Source of the DNA: Azospirillum sp. B4
Lineage (GTDB): Bacteria; Pseudomonadota; Alphaproteobacteria; Azospirillales; Azospirillaceae
Length of the DNA: 64,000 bases
NCBI RefSeq assembly: GCF_000333275.1
Contig: NZ_BACU01000416.1
Location: forward strand, 1 to 64,000
Direction: 5' to 3'
The first letter of the stretch is position 1; each line of letters opens with the position of its first letter. A program made the translations under genes and the position numbers. The notes below the pieces were generated by a model, which was not told where the DNA came from, searched no databases, and worked only from the letters and a program-made list of their open reading frames with translations. Positions 17,262-29,200 of the stretch are shown here, in pieces.

Positions 17262-20200
17262 CCACCCACTCCGCCGTTGGCCACGTGCTGGTGTAGTACA
17301 TCGATCAGCGCATCGATGGTGGGCAGGCCGGCCAGATCGCGCGGCGCCACATCCACGCCCAGGGCCGTCATGGCGGCCAGGATGACCTCGACCCGGTCGA
17401 TGGAGTTGGCGCCCAGCTCCGTCATGCTGCGGTCGGCCCGGATTTCCTCGGGCGGCACGTCGGGCAGCCCGCGGCGCACTTCCTCCAGCATCACCCGGGC
17501 GACATGGTCGCGTGTCCCCGTGGCTTCCCCGCCTGGGCGCACCGGGTGCGCAAGCACCGCGCGGATCGCGGCGGCCAGGGTCGTGGCATGCGGTTCCAGC
17601 ACCAGGGAGAAATGGTCGCAATCGATGGAATGCTCCTCCGGGGCGTTGCCCACCAAACCCTCCCAGCCGGCCCGATAATCGCCGTCGGTCAGGAAACCCG
17701 GCAGGTCCAGCGGGTTATCCCTCGGCGCCATGCCCTGACTGCAGCGGAACAGCACCGTTCGCACCGGCGGGTCGATCGGTTCGGCCTGATAGGTGCCCAG
17801 TGCGCGGCCGATGGCGCGCGCCGCCCTGTCCATGCCGGCGATCAGGCGCGCCGCCTCCTCGCGCGGCATGGGCGGCGGGGCGGACGGCTGAGGGCCGGCG
17901 TAGAGATGGTCGAGCACGATGGTCAGCCGCCGCGCATCGTCCACGCCGTCGAGCGCCGTGGGCGGCAGCAACGGCCGGCCCCAGCGTCGCGCCAGCCAAT
18001 TGCCGGCCAGCCGATGGATGAAACCGTCGCCCAGGCCCGCGTCCATGCCGGCGAGGCTGGCATTGCCCGGGGTGTTGGCGTCGAGCAACAGCAGGCCCGC
18101 CGCCGGCCGGCCGCGCGCCGCCAGGATCCGCGCCACCGCGAAGGCGATGGCGCCGCCACCCGAATAGCCACCCAGCCAATAGGGGCCGGCTGGACAGGCG
18201 GTCGCCAGCAGATCGGCGTAGATGGCGGCGAAGCCCTCGACAGAGTCCGGCACCGGGCCATCGCCGTGCAGGCCCGGTGCCTCAAAGGCATGGACCGGGA
18301 TGGTGTCGCCGAGGCGTTGGGCCAGGTCGACGGCCCAGCTCACCTCGCCGGGTGCGCCATGCACCAGGAACAGGGGTGGGGTGGTGCCGGTCGCCCGGAT
18401 GGTGACCAGTGGCGAGCGCGCCGCCGGCTTCTCTTGGGCGACCGATCCGGTGAGCGCGGCGCTGAGTCCTCCCAGTGTCCGATGCCGCCACAGCAGGGTC
18501 ACCGGGACCGGCCGGCCGATCACGCCCTCGATCCGGCGCGCGATTTCGAGGCCGCTGACCGAGGTGAGGCCCAGTTCGTCCAGCGGGCGGTCGGGGGCGA
18601 TCTCCGCCACGTCGAGGCCCAGGACCGCTGCGGTGACGCCCGTCAACCGGGTCAGCAGTTCCGCATCCGGGACCACCGTTGGCGCGCCGCCGGCCTTGGA
18701 CCGCCTGGAGCGGGATGCGATCAGGTGTGATCGCATCCCGCTCGTAACCTGTTCATGATCGCGTTCCGCTCGAAGGGGCGCGTCATCGATGGTGACCACC
18801 ACCTTGCCGACATTTTCCCGGTGCGCCAGCCGGCCATAGGCATCCTCGATCCGGGAAAAGGGCAGTACCTGGTCGATCAAGGGCCGCACCGCGCCCGTCG
18901 CCATGGCCGCCGCCATGGCCGCCAACCCGGCTTGCGTGTCGGTCGGGGTGGCCAGCATCCGGCCAAGATTGACGGTGATGAGGCTTTGATTGTCGAGGAA
19001 GCGTGACAGATCCAGTTTGCCTGCGGACATCAGGCCGGCCAGGGCGATTTCCACATAACGGCCGCCGGGCGCCAGCAGGTCGATGCCCTGTTGCACCGCG
19101 TCGCCACCCAGCAGATTGACCACGACGTCGACGCCGCGCCCCCCGGTCATCGCGCGGACCCAGCCGGTGGTGTCCTCCTGACGATAATCCAGCGCCTCGG
19201 CGCCCAGGTGGCGGAGCGCGTCGAGCTTGGCCGGGGAGCCGGCGGTGGCCAGCACACGGGCCTTCGCCGCCAAGGCCAACTGGACGACGAACGGGCCGAC
19301 GCCCCCGCCCGCCGATGTGACCAACACGGTTTCACCCGGCGCCACCCCGGCGCGGTCAAGCGCCTGCCGGGCGGTGAGCCAGCCGACCGGGAATGCCGCC
19401 GCCTCGGTCAAGTCATAGCCGTCCGGCAGTCTGACCGCGTGGCTGGCCGGCAGCACCAGCCGGTCGGCCTGCCCGCCGTGGCCGCCGGTCAGCGCCACCA
19501 CGGGATCGCCGACGGCAAGGCCGGTGACGGCCTCCCCGATCGCGGCCACGTGGCCCGATACCTCAAAGCCGGGCACGAAGGGATAGGGGGGCATGTTCGG
19601 ATACAGCCCCCGCAGGCTGAGCAGGTCGCCGAAATTGAGGGCGAAAGCGGCCACCGCGATCTCGATCTCACCGGCGCCGGGGGCGGCTAGCGGCAGTTCA
19701 GTGATCTCGATGCCGCCATCCAGGTCGGTCGGCCGGGAAATCGATACGGCGCGCCGTGTGGGTCGGTGGTCCGGCGCTTTGGCCGGCCCCCTGTTGACGG
19801 GCGACGGCGCGGCAGGTGGGGGAAGGGGGTGGACGGCGACGGGCTGCGGGATGGGGGCCGCCGCCATCTCGATCCAGCAGCGGCGGCGCTCGAATGGGTA
19901 GGTCGGCAGCGAGACCGGCCGTGGCGGGGTGGTCCGCCAAAGCCGCGACCACGCGATTGGCGCACCCTGGGTCCAGGCCGTGGCGATGGCCTGGGCCGGG
20001 GCGTCGTCGGCCGGTTCGGCGGGGGCGTGGCCGTTCGCTTTGCCGGCCGACCAGGCGCCAGGCCGGTCGGCCAGGAAATCAGCGATGCCGGCCAACAGCT
20101 CCGGCAGGCTGTGGGCCACGATGGCGCAGCGGTACGCCATGGCTTCCCGCCCGGCCTGCAGGGTCCAGGCGACGGCGGCGGGGTCCAATTCCGGCCGCGT

Positions 20201-23200
20201 GGCGATGAATGCGGCCAGACGATCCGCGATGGCGCGCAAGCGTTCCGATGTCCGTGCCGACAGCACCATGACATGGGCAGCGGGGCAGGGGGCGGCAGGG
20301 CAGGCGGCCGCCTGCCCTGCCAGGTGAGGCGGTGCCTCCGCCAGGACCAGCATGGCGTTGGCTCCGCCGGCGCCGTAAGACGAGACCGTGGCCGTACGCC
20401 GGTGGCCGGTCCGCGCCGGCCACGGTTCACCGCTGGCGAACCGGAATGGCGAGGAGCCGATGTCGATCTCGGCATTGGGGACGGCCGGGGCCGTCATCGG
20501 CGCGATGCGGCCGTGTTCAAGCTGAAGCACAAGCTTGGACAGTTGGGCCATGCCCGAGGCCGCTGACAGATGACCGATCGTGCCTTTGAGCGAGCCGATG
20601 GGGCGCTTGCCGTCCACGTCCTGAAAGGCGCTGCGCAACGCTGCAAATTCGACCGCGTCACCGATGGGCGACCCGCTCGCCTGCGCCTCGATATAATCGA
20701 TGTCCGATGCCGTCACGCCGGCGTCGGCCAGGGTGATCCGCGCCAACTCGGCCTCCGCGGAGGGGTTGGGTAGCATGAAGCCGCCGGTTCGCCCGTTGCT
20801 GCCGACGCCGCCGCCCAGGATGATGGCCCGGACGCGGTCGCCGTCCCGCTCAGCATCCGACAAGCGCTTCAGCACCACCGCGCCAACGCCCTCACCCTCG
20901 ACGAAGCCGTCGGCGTCGGCCGCGAACGGACGCCCGTCGCCTGTCGGCGACAGCAGGCCCATCCGGCCCATCGCCACCTGGTTCTGGGGATGAAGGATCA
21001 GATGGGCGCCGCCGGCGATGGCCGCGTCGATGCGGCCAGTGCGCAGGTGCTCGCACGCGATCCACACCGCGACCAGCGAGGCGGAGCAAGCCGTGTCGAC
21101 ACCCAGGCTGGGCCCTCGGAAATCCAGCAGGAACGAAAGCCGGTTCGCGATCGACCATAGGGCGCTGCCGGCCAGGCCAAGGCCGCCGTGGGCAAAGTCC
21201 AACGTGCCCAGCCGTTGATAGTCCGAGCGCATGGCCCCGGCGAACACGCCAACCCGGCGGTCGGCACCGCCCAATCGGCGCGGCGTCGTGCCGGCGTCCT
21301 CGATCGCCGCCCAGGCGACCTCCAGGAACAGTCTCTCCTGCGGGTCCATCGCCGCCGCTTCCGCCGGCGAAATCTGGAAGAACAGCGGATCGAAGGCGGC
21401 GACATCATCGATCAGGCCGGCGCGGCCGCCGCCGGCGCCCTGCCAGTCGCCACGCTCCGCCGGGACCTGGACGATCGCCGACCTGCCGGTCGAGAGCGTG
21501 TCCCAGAAAGACCAGAGATCAGCCCCACCCGGATAGCGGCCGGACAGGCCAACGATGGCGATTGGCTCGGGGTCACCGGGCTCGCGGCCGCCGGCGTCGG
21601 CGGGGAGGTCCGGTGTGGCCGGCTTCGATGCGGCGCTGGCGCGCGCACCTCCGGCATCGCCCAGCAGGGCTGCGATTTCCGCCGGTTTCTCGCGCATCAG
21701 AACGGTCGCGAAGCCGTCGATCGACACGCCTTCGAACAGCAGCGGCGTCGCCAGCGGGCCGATGGACTTCTCCAGCTGCGCCCGGATTTCCATCGCCACC
21801 AATGAGTCGACGCCATAGCGATCATAGCTTTCCGCAGGGTCGATCTCAGCCGGTGCCAACTTCAGCGTGGTGGCGAAGACGCCGCGCAACCAGTCCGAAA
21901 CGGCGGACTTGCCTTCCGTCGCTGGCGTGATCGAAGGCTGCGGGGTGGCGCTTGCGGCGACGTCGGGTGCCGCCGACCGCCGTTCGGGCAGCCAGCCATC
22001 GCTCACCGCCAGCACCACGGACTGGCCCCCGCCGGGGCCGCCGACGGTCGTGTCGCGGAAGCCGGCCCGCCACGCGGCCCTGCGCCAGCCGTCGCGATCC
22101 AACAGCGGCGAATGCGGCAGGCGGATATCGGCATCGGCGAACGCCCACCAGCCGTCGGTCAACCCGAAAGTCAGCGTGGCGAGATCGGACGGTGCCGTCA
22201 TCTCGTTCAACAGCAACAGGCCGCCGCGTTTCAGCAAGCGTTTGGCGTGGTCCAGGCACGTCCCCAGGTCGCGTCCGGCGTGCAGCACGTTGGACGCGAC
22301 GACCAGGTCGAAGCTGCCGGCGGCGAAGCCCTGGGCCACCGGATCGGCATCAATGTCCAGCGCCGCGAAAGTCAAGTCGGCGCGCCCCGGGAACAGCTGG
22401 CGGCCCAGATCCAGGAAACGCGGAGAGACATCGGTATAGGTGTAGGTGAAGGGCCTGCCGGCCCGGTCGAGGGCCGCGACCAGCCCGACCGTCGCGCCAC
22501 CGGTGCCGGCGCCGATCTCCAGGACGCGCAGCGGGCCGCCGGCTCCGGTGGCGAACGCCTCCCCGATCCCGGCCATGATGGTGTTGTAGATGTCGGAGGA
22601 GGGGTTGTCGCGATACACCGCCTCAACCATATGTGCCGACCCGCCGGGGAACATGACCTCGACATAGGTGCGCCGGCCGCGCATCACATCGGTCAACCCA
22701 TCCAGACAGGCCTCCAGCAACGTCAGGTGGGCCGACAGCCGCGTCACCGCCGGTCGCTCGGGTGTCTCGGCCGCCGGCGACACCTCAATCTCGACCCGGC
22801 CGCCATGGTATTTCAGCGCGCCGGATCGCGCGGCCATGTCCAGCAGCGCTTCGAACAGCCGGCGATAGGCCGGCACCACGCCGGCGCGGCGCGCCAGCGC
22901 GTCGACAGTCTCGTGTCCGGGGGCGAGCAGTCCATTGTTCAGCAGGGCCTGGACCAGCCGGCGGCGGGCATAGATCTCGATCGCTTCAACCTCAAGCGCC
23001 GCCGTGCGCAGGCTTCCGTCGGGCGGCGCGGCCGGGGCGGCGAGGACACGCCGGGCGACGGTGGCATCGGCGGCGCAGGCCTCCGTCGCCGGGCTGAGCC
23101 GTCTTTCCAACGCCGCTTCAAGCTTGGCGCGCCCGGCAGCGGCGAAGCGCATCACCGCCGCCTGGGGCACCTCCGCCCCCAGCAGGCGGCGGAACAGGTC

Positions 23201-26200
23201 CAGACCTTCGGCCGTGCTCATGGGATCGACGCCGGCGGCGACGGCCCGCTGGCGGTAATCGTCACGCGCGACGATTCCGGTCTCTCCCCAGAATCCCCAG
23301 TCGATCACGCAGGTGGGGATGCCGGTGGTCTGCCTCCAAGCCGCGGCCCAGGTGTCGAGGAAGGTGCAGCCGGCGGCGTAGTTGGCTTGGCCCGGATTGC
23401 AGGTGAAGGCGTTGCTGGAAGAGAAGATGGCCAGGAAATCAAGGTGGCACCCCTGCAATGCGACGGCCAATGCCGCCGCCACGCGGGATTTCGGCCGCAG
23501 TGCCGCCATCAGGGTCGGTTCGTCCATGGTCTCGACGCGGCAGTCGGCCAGCACGATCGCGGCATGGATCACGCCGTGGATCGGCCCCCATTCCGCTTCC
23601 ACCGCCCGTACCACGGCGGCCAGTTCCTCGGCCGATTGCGCGTCCGCCCGATGATAGCGCGCGGCGCCACCGGCGGCTTCCACCGCGGCGAGGGCCCTGG
23701 CGATGTCATCGTCGGCGGCGCGGCGCCCGACCCAGGCGCACCGCGCACCGAAACGGCGGGCGAGATCAAGGCTCAGCGCCCGGCCAATGCCACCGGCCCC
23801 ACCGATGATCAGATAGGTGCCGGCGCGGCGCAGCCTTTCCTGGGGCGACGCCGGCAGGTCGAGCAGGGCGAAGCGCCGGGTGTAGCGCTGGCCCGCGCGA
23901 TAGGCGATATCGACATTGTCCGGCGTGCCGGTTTCAGCCAGCAGCAATTCGGCGTGGCGGCGGCTGGTGGCCCGATCCTCGGCCGCCGCGTTCGGCAGAT
24001 CGACGATGGCCGCCTGCAAGGAGGGATGCTCGCGGGCAAGCGTGCGAACGAAGCCGGACAGGGCGGCATGCCTCGCTTCGATATGGTCGTCGGGGCCGAC
24101 CGCCTGCACGCCCCGGGTGACCACCCGAAGGGTCCGGGGCCGCCCGGCCGCGATCAGGAAGCGGGCAAGCGCCAGCAGTTGGGCCACGCTGGCCTCTTCG
24201 GTCCCGGCCAGGGCCGGCACGTCACCGTCCCAGCCGCAGAACAGGATGGTCCCGGCATCGGCGACGGATTCCGCGAACGGCTGATCGAGACCGGCGGTCC
24301 GGGCCTGGCGTCCGTTCGCGGTGGCGATCGCGACGACGTTGCGCGCCCATTCGGCGGCCGCCGGCCCGTGCAGCACCACCAGGGGCTCCACGCTTCTCAC
24401 GGCGTGCGACGCTGTCGCGGGCGTCCATTCCGGTGCCAGAACGAAAGTGCGCGGGCTGGTGGCGGGGGCGGCGGCGCGCAGTCCGTCGAGGCGGGCGAGG
24501 ATCGCGCCATCCTCGTCCGCCAACACGACATCGGCGGCAAGCGTCTGGTCGGCGCCGGGCGGATGCAGCGTGACGAACGCCCACACCGCGGTGGCGGTCG
24601 CCGGCCCGATCAGAGCCCGGTCCAGGGTCGCTGGCATCATCAGGCCGGCCGCCGCGTCATCGGCAACCGCGAAGGCCGCCAGGGCGTGCAGCGCCGCGTC
24701 CAGGTGGCCGACGGCGTCGGCATCCGGCGGGGTGCCCGCGTTGGGGGAGGCGGGACGCAGCCGGACCAGGGCGCGATCGCCGCCGACCTGAGCCGATTCA
24801 ACCCGCTGGAACGCCGGGCCGTAGGCGATTCCGGCCGCTTGCAGGAAGCGGTAGATCGCGTCAGCCGGCACCCGCCTGGCCAGGCTGGCGGCTAGGGAAG
24901 AGGGGGCGAGGCGCTCACCCGAAGGCTGCGCCCGCCGGACGGTCGCCCGAACCAACGGCGAACCGCTGGCGCTGTCCGTCAGGGTGAAGGCGCCCGTTTC
25001 GTCCAGCTGGGTGGCCAGCCGCCGCGTCCCGGTCACCTCGACCGGGGCCAGCCATGCCAGGTCCGAGACTTCGGCCCAGGTGTACCCGGCCTGGTGCGCG
25101 GCGATCAGCACGGACGCGGCACCAGGCAGCAGCGGCCGGGCATCGACGATATGGCCGGCGATCATTGCGTCATGGCGGTGCAGCGTCAGCGGCATGTGCC
25201 GTTTTCCACCGGGCGGCTCCGGAGGTGACGACGGCGATGGGGTTTCGATCCAGAACCGCCGCCGCTCGAACGGATAGCCTGGCAACGATACGACGGCTCC
25301 GCGAGGCAGGGCCTTCCAGTCCGGCGCCTCGCCCCGCAGGAACGACTCCGCGGCGGTGTGGAGGCCGGGCACCAGGCCCCTGTCCGCGCCCGGCCGTTCC
25401 GAACCCTCGGCCAGCGCCCGCAGCATGGGCAGCAGGCTCTCGCGATCCTTGGCCCACAGCACGTGACGGCATTTGAACGCGGTGCGCCGGCGCGCCAGGG
25501 TGTGGGCCAGGTCGCGCATCGACGGCGCGTCGGCATCGGCCAACCCCTCGGCCAGCGCCCCGGCCCAGCGCCGCAGTGCTGTGTCCGACGGCGCGGACAG
25601 CGCGATCGGCCATACGTCCAGGTCCTGGTCGGTGGACTGGGGCCGGGCCGGCGGCGGCGCCAGGACGACATGCGCGTTGGTGCCGCTGAAGCCGAACGAG
25701 CTGATCGCCGCCAGTGGCTGCGCCACCGGCCAGGGGCCGGGCGCGGTCTGCACGCGGAACGGGGTTTCTTCAAACCGGATATGCGCGTTGGGGCGGGTGA
25801 AGAACAGGCTGGGGGGGACGACGCGGTGATGCATCGCCAATGCCGCCTTGATCAATCCGGCCGCGCCGGCCGACGCCAGCGTATGGCCGATGTTGGTCTT
25901 GACCGATCCGATGGCGCAGGGGCCCGGCGCCCCCAGTTCGGTAAAGGCCTCGGTAAGGGCTGATATCTCGATCGGATCGCCGAGTTTGGTGCCGGTGCCG
26001 TGGGCCTCCACATACCCGATCCGCCGGGCATCGATGTCCGCCGAACGGTAGAGTCCACCGATCAACCGCGCCTGCGACGCGGCGCTGGGCGCGGTGATCG
26101 AACTGGTGCGGCCATCCTGGTTCACCGCCGATCCGGCGATAACGCCATAAATGCGGTCGCCATCGGCCATCGCCTGGTCAAGCCGCTTCAGCACGGCGAT

Positions 26201-29200
26201 GCCCACGCCCTCGCCCGTGACGAAGCCGTCCGCCCCGTCGTCGAACGTCTTGCAGCGGCCGTCGGCCGCCAGCATGCCCGACGCGGCGGTCATGAGATGC
26301 ATCTGCGGGGTGAGCGTCAGCGACACCCCGCCGGCCAGCGCCAGCGTGCACTCACCATCGCGGACGGAGCGGGCGGCATAGTGCAGCGCCACCAGGGCGG
26401 ATGAGCACGCCGTGTCGAGCGCCAGGCTCGGGCCCTTGAGATTGAGGAAGTAGGCGATGCGGGCCGCCAGGATGGACGCGGTGTTGCCCAGCAGCATCTG
26501 GCCGGACAAGCCGGCGCCGTCGCGGGGCAGCAAATGGGAGTAGTCGCCCTGGCCGCCGCCGACGAACACGCCGCAGGCGGAGCCGCTGAGCGCCTCACGC
26601 GTCAGCCCCGCGTCTTCCAGCGCATGCCAGGCTTCCTCCAGGAACAGCCGCTGCTGCGGGTCCATGACCTCCGCTTCCTTCGGGGAGATGCCGAAGAACA
26701 GCGGATCGAACCGGTCAACGTCGTCGATGAAGCCACCCCACCGCACCGCGGCACGCTGGCGATCGTCCGTCAATATTCCGTCGTGCGTGCCGGCCGCCCA
26801 ACGCTCCGCCGGAATTTCGGTGATCGAGCAGACCCCGGTCGCGATATTGCGCCAGAAGGATGCCGCGTCCGGCGCGCCGGGAAAGCGGCAGGCCAGGCCG
26901 ATGATGGCCACGCCGTTGTCCGCGCCGGGGACGGGAGCGACCGCCGCGACGGGGGCGGCTGGCATGGGTTGCGCCGCCGGGCGGGCGGGGGGTTCCCGGT
27001 CCATGGGCGCGATGAGGTTATCGGCGAGCGCGCGGACGGTGCCGGCCTCAAGCACGGCTCGCGCCTTCAGGCCACCATGGTGGCTGCGATTGAGGTGGTA
27101 GGCGATCTCACCGGCCTGGACCAGATCGACCCCCAAGGTGGCAAGGGAGGCCTGCGGATCGATATCGTCGACGCTGACCGCCAATATGTCCGCGACGACG
27201 GCCTGTACGGCGGCGACCGGATCATCTGGAGGCGCGGCCTTGGGTGCGGGAGGGGCCGCTGAAAGGGCTGCCGGCTTGGCGTGGATCACCGCGTCCGGCG
27301 CGGACCGCGCGGGCATCGCGACCGGTGCCGCGACTGGTGGGCGGGCGGATGCGGGCGTGTCGCCGCCGCCCAGCAGGGCCGCCAGCGCCTCCAGATTGGC
27401 GCAACGCCCCACCGCCTCTGGACTGAGCCGGACACCGGTGGCCACCGCCAGCTGATCCAGCAGGCGCGCGGCCAGATCCGGGCCGATGGAGAAGCCGGCC
27501 AGCGGCGCGGCCATATCGATGCTTTCCGGCGCCCGGCCCAACGCCGCCGCGACCAGGGTGCGGATCGTTTCCGACCTGTCGCCGGATGACGCGCGGGCTG
27601 AGCCGCCGGTAGCGGTGACCGGCGCGGGTGTCGCGGGGGCGGGCTGAGCCGTGGCCGTCCCCCGGCTGGCGACGAAGGCCGCCAGCGCCGCCAGGGTCGG
27701 GTGGTCGTAGAGCCGGGCCGCTTCCAGCCCGACGTCGAACTGGTCGTTGATCGCCTTGACCACCTCCACCGCCAGGATGGAATCAAGCCCCAGGTTGCCG
27801 AACCCCACCGTCTCATCCAGGGCCGCCGGTTCGACATAAAGCGCGTCGGCGACGATGCGGCGGACGGCGGTGAGGATCGCCGGGTCGTCGCCAGTGACTG
27901 CCGCGCCATTGACTGCCGCGCCAGTTCGGATTTCGGGGAGGGGCGGGACAGGCGAGGGCATGACGACGGCGGCCTGGGGGGCTGGCCGGGGCGTGTCATT
28001 GCCGGCAAGAGTGCCGGTGACGAAGCGGGTCACCGCCTCGATCGAGGGATGGTCGTACAGCCGCGCGGCCTCCAGCCGGGTGCCGAAGGCGGCATTGATC
28101 TCGCGCACCAGTTCGACCGCGAGAATGGAATCAAGGCCAAGGTCGGCCAGTCCGGTGGACGTATCGATGGCATGGGCATCGACATAGAGCAGCGATGCCA
28201 CCATCGCGCGGATGCGGTCGAGCGCCTCGTCCGGGTCAATGGACACGGCGGAAAACACCGCTGGCGATACGGCCGGGAAGGAGGACGTGAGCGGGGCGGT
28301 GGGGGGGGCCGCAGGGGGGCGCGGCTCCGACGCCGCCGGAGGCTCCGTCACCGTAGCCACCGCCGGCATCGCCGGAGAGGCGGTCGGCGCGGCTTGGACG
28401 GGCGCAACCACCGGGGCGGTGGCCCCGCCGGGCCGGCCACGGAACCAGTGCCGTGGTCCCTCGAACGGCATGCCGGGCAGAGCCACCCGGCGGCGGCCGG
28501 ACAAGCCGAGGAAGGACCAATCGATGGTCACGCCCGCGACCCAGAGTTGCGCGATCCGGCCGAACCGGCCCTCGCCGGCCCATTCGCGGACCAAACGCTC
28601 AGTCGCATCGTTCCAGACGGGCGGGGTGCCGTCGCCGGTCACGAAGACCTCGGTCGTGAGGCCACCGCCCGCCAGCATCGCGGCGGCGGCGTCAAGCCGC
28701 TGGCCCAAGTCCTGCCCGGGTCGCAACACCAGGGCCGCCCGGAAGGGCAACTGCGCGCGACCGGTCATGAGTGTCCAGGCGAAGTCCACCGGGGCGATCT
28801 CACCGGCGCGGGCGGCTTCGGCCAACCGGCGGGCCATGGCCGGTAGCCGGTCGGCGGTGTGGGCCGACCAGACGATCAGCAGCGGGCCCGTCTGGGCGGC
28901 GGGGGCCGTCGGCATCCGCGCCTCCTCCAACACGACATGGGCGTAGGCCCCGCCGAAGCCGAAGGAGCTGACACCAGCCCGTCGGGGGGTGCCATCCTCG
29001 GCCCGGGGCCAGGCGATCGGCGTATCGGCGATGCGCAACGGGCTGTCGCTCAGCTCGATCAGCGGGTTTCGCGTGGAATAATGGATGGTCGGTGGAATCA
29101 CCGCATGGCGCAGGGCCTGCACCGCCTTGACCACGCCCGCGATGCCGGCGGCCGGTTCCAGGTGTCCGATATTGGATTTGACGGAGCCGATGGCGCAGCT

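Noticed and set aside
17262-17621. Longer start for the decarboxylating KS at 17621
   Set aside because: It lies in the coding sequence of the PKS-B terminal ACP and the KS fold begins at MTVRISISGMG (17261).
18708-18771. Intrinsic terminator or CRISPR/attachment site
   Set aside because: There is a strong palindrome but no T-run, no spacer array and no integrase nearby, and the reading frame continues through it to a complete TE.
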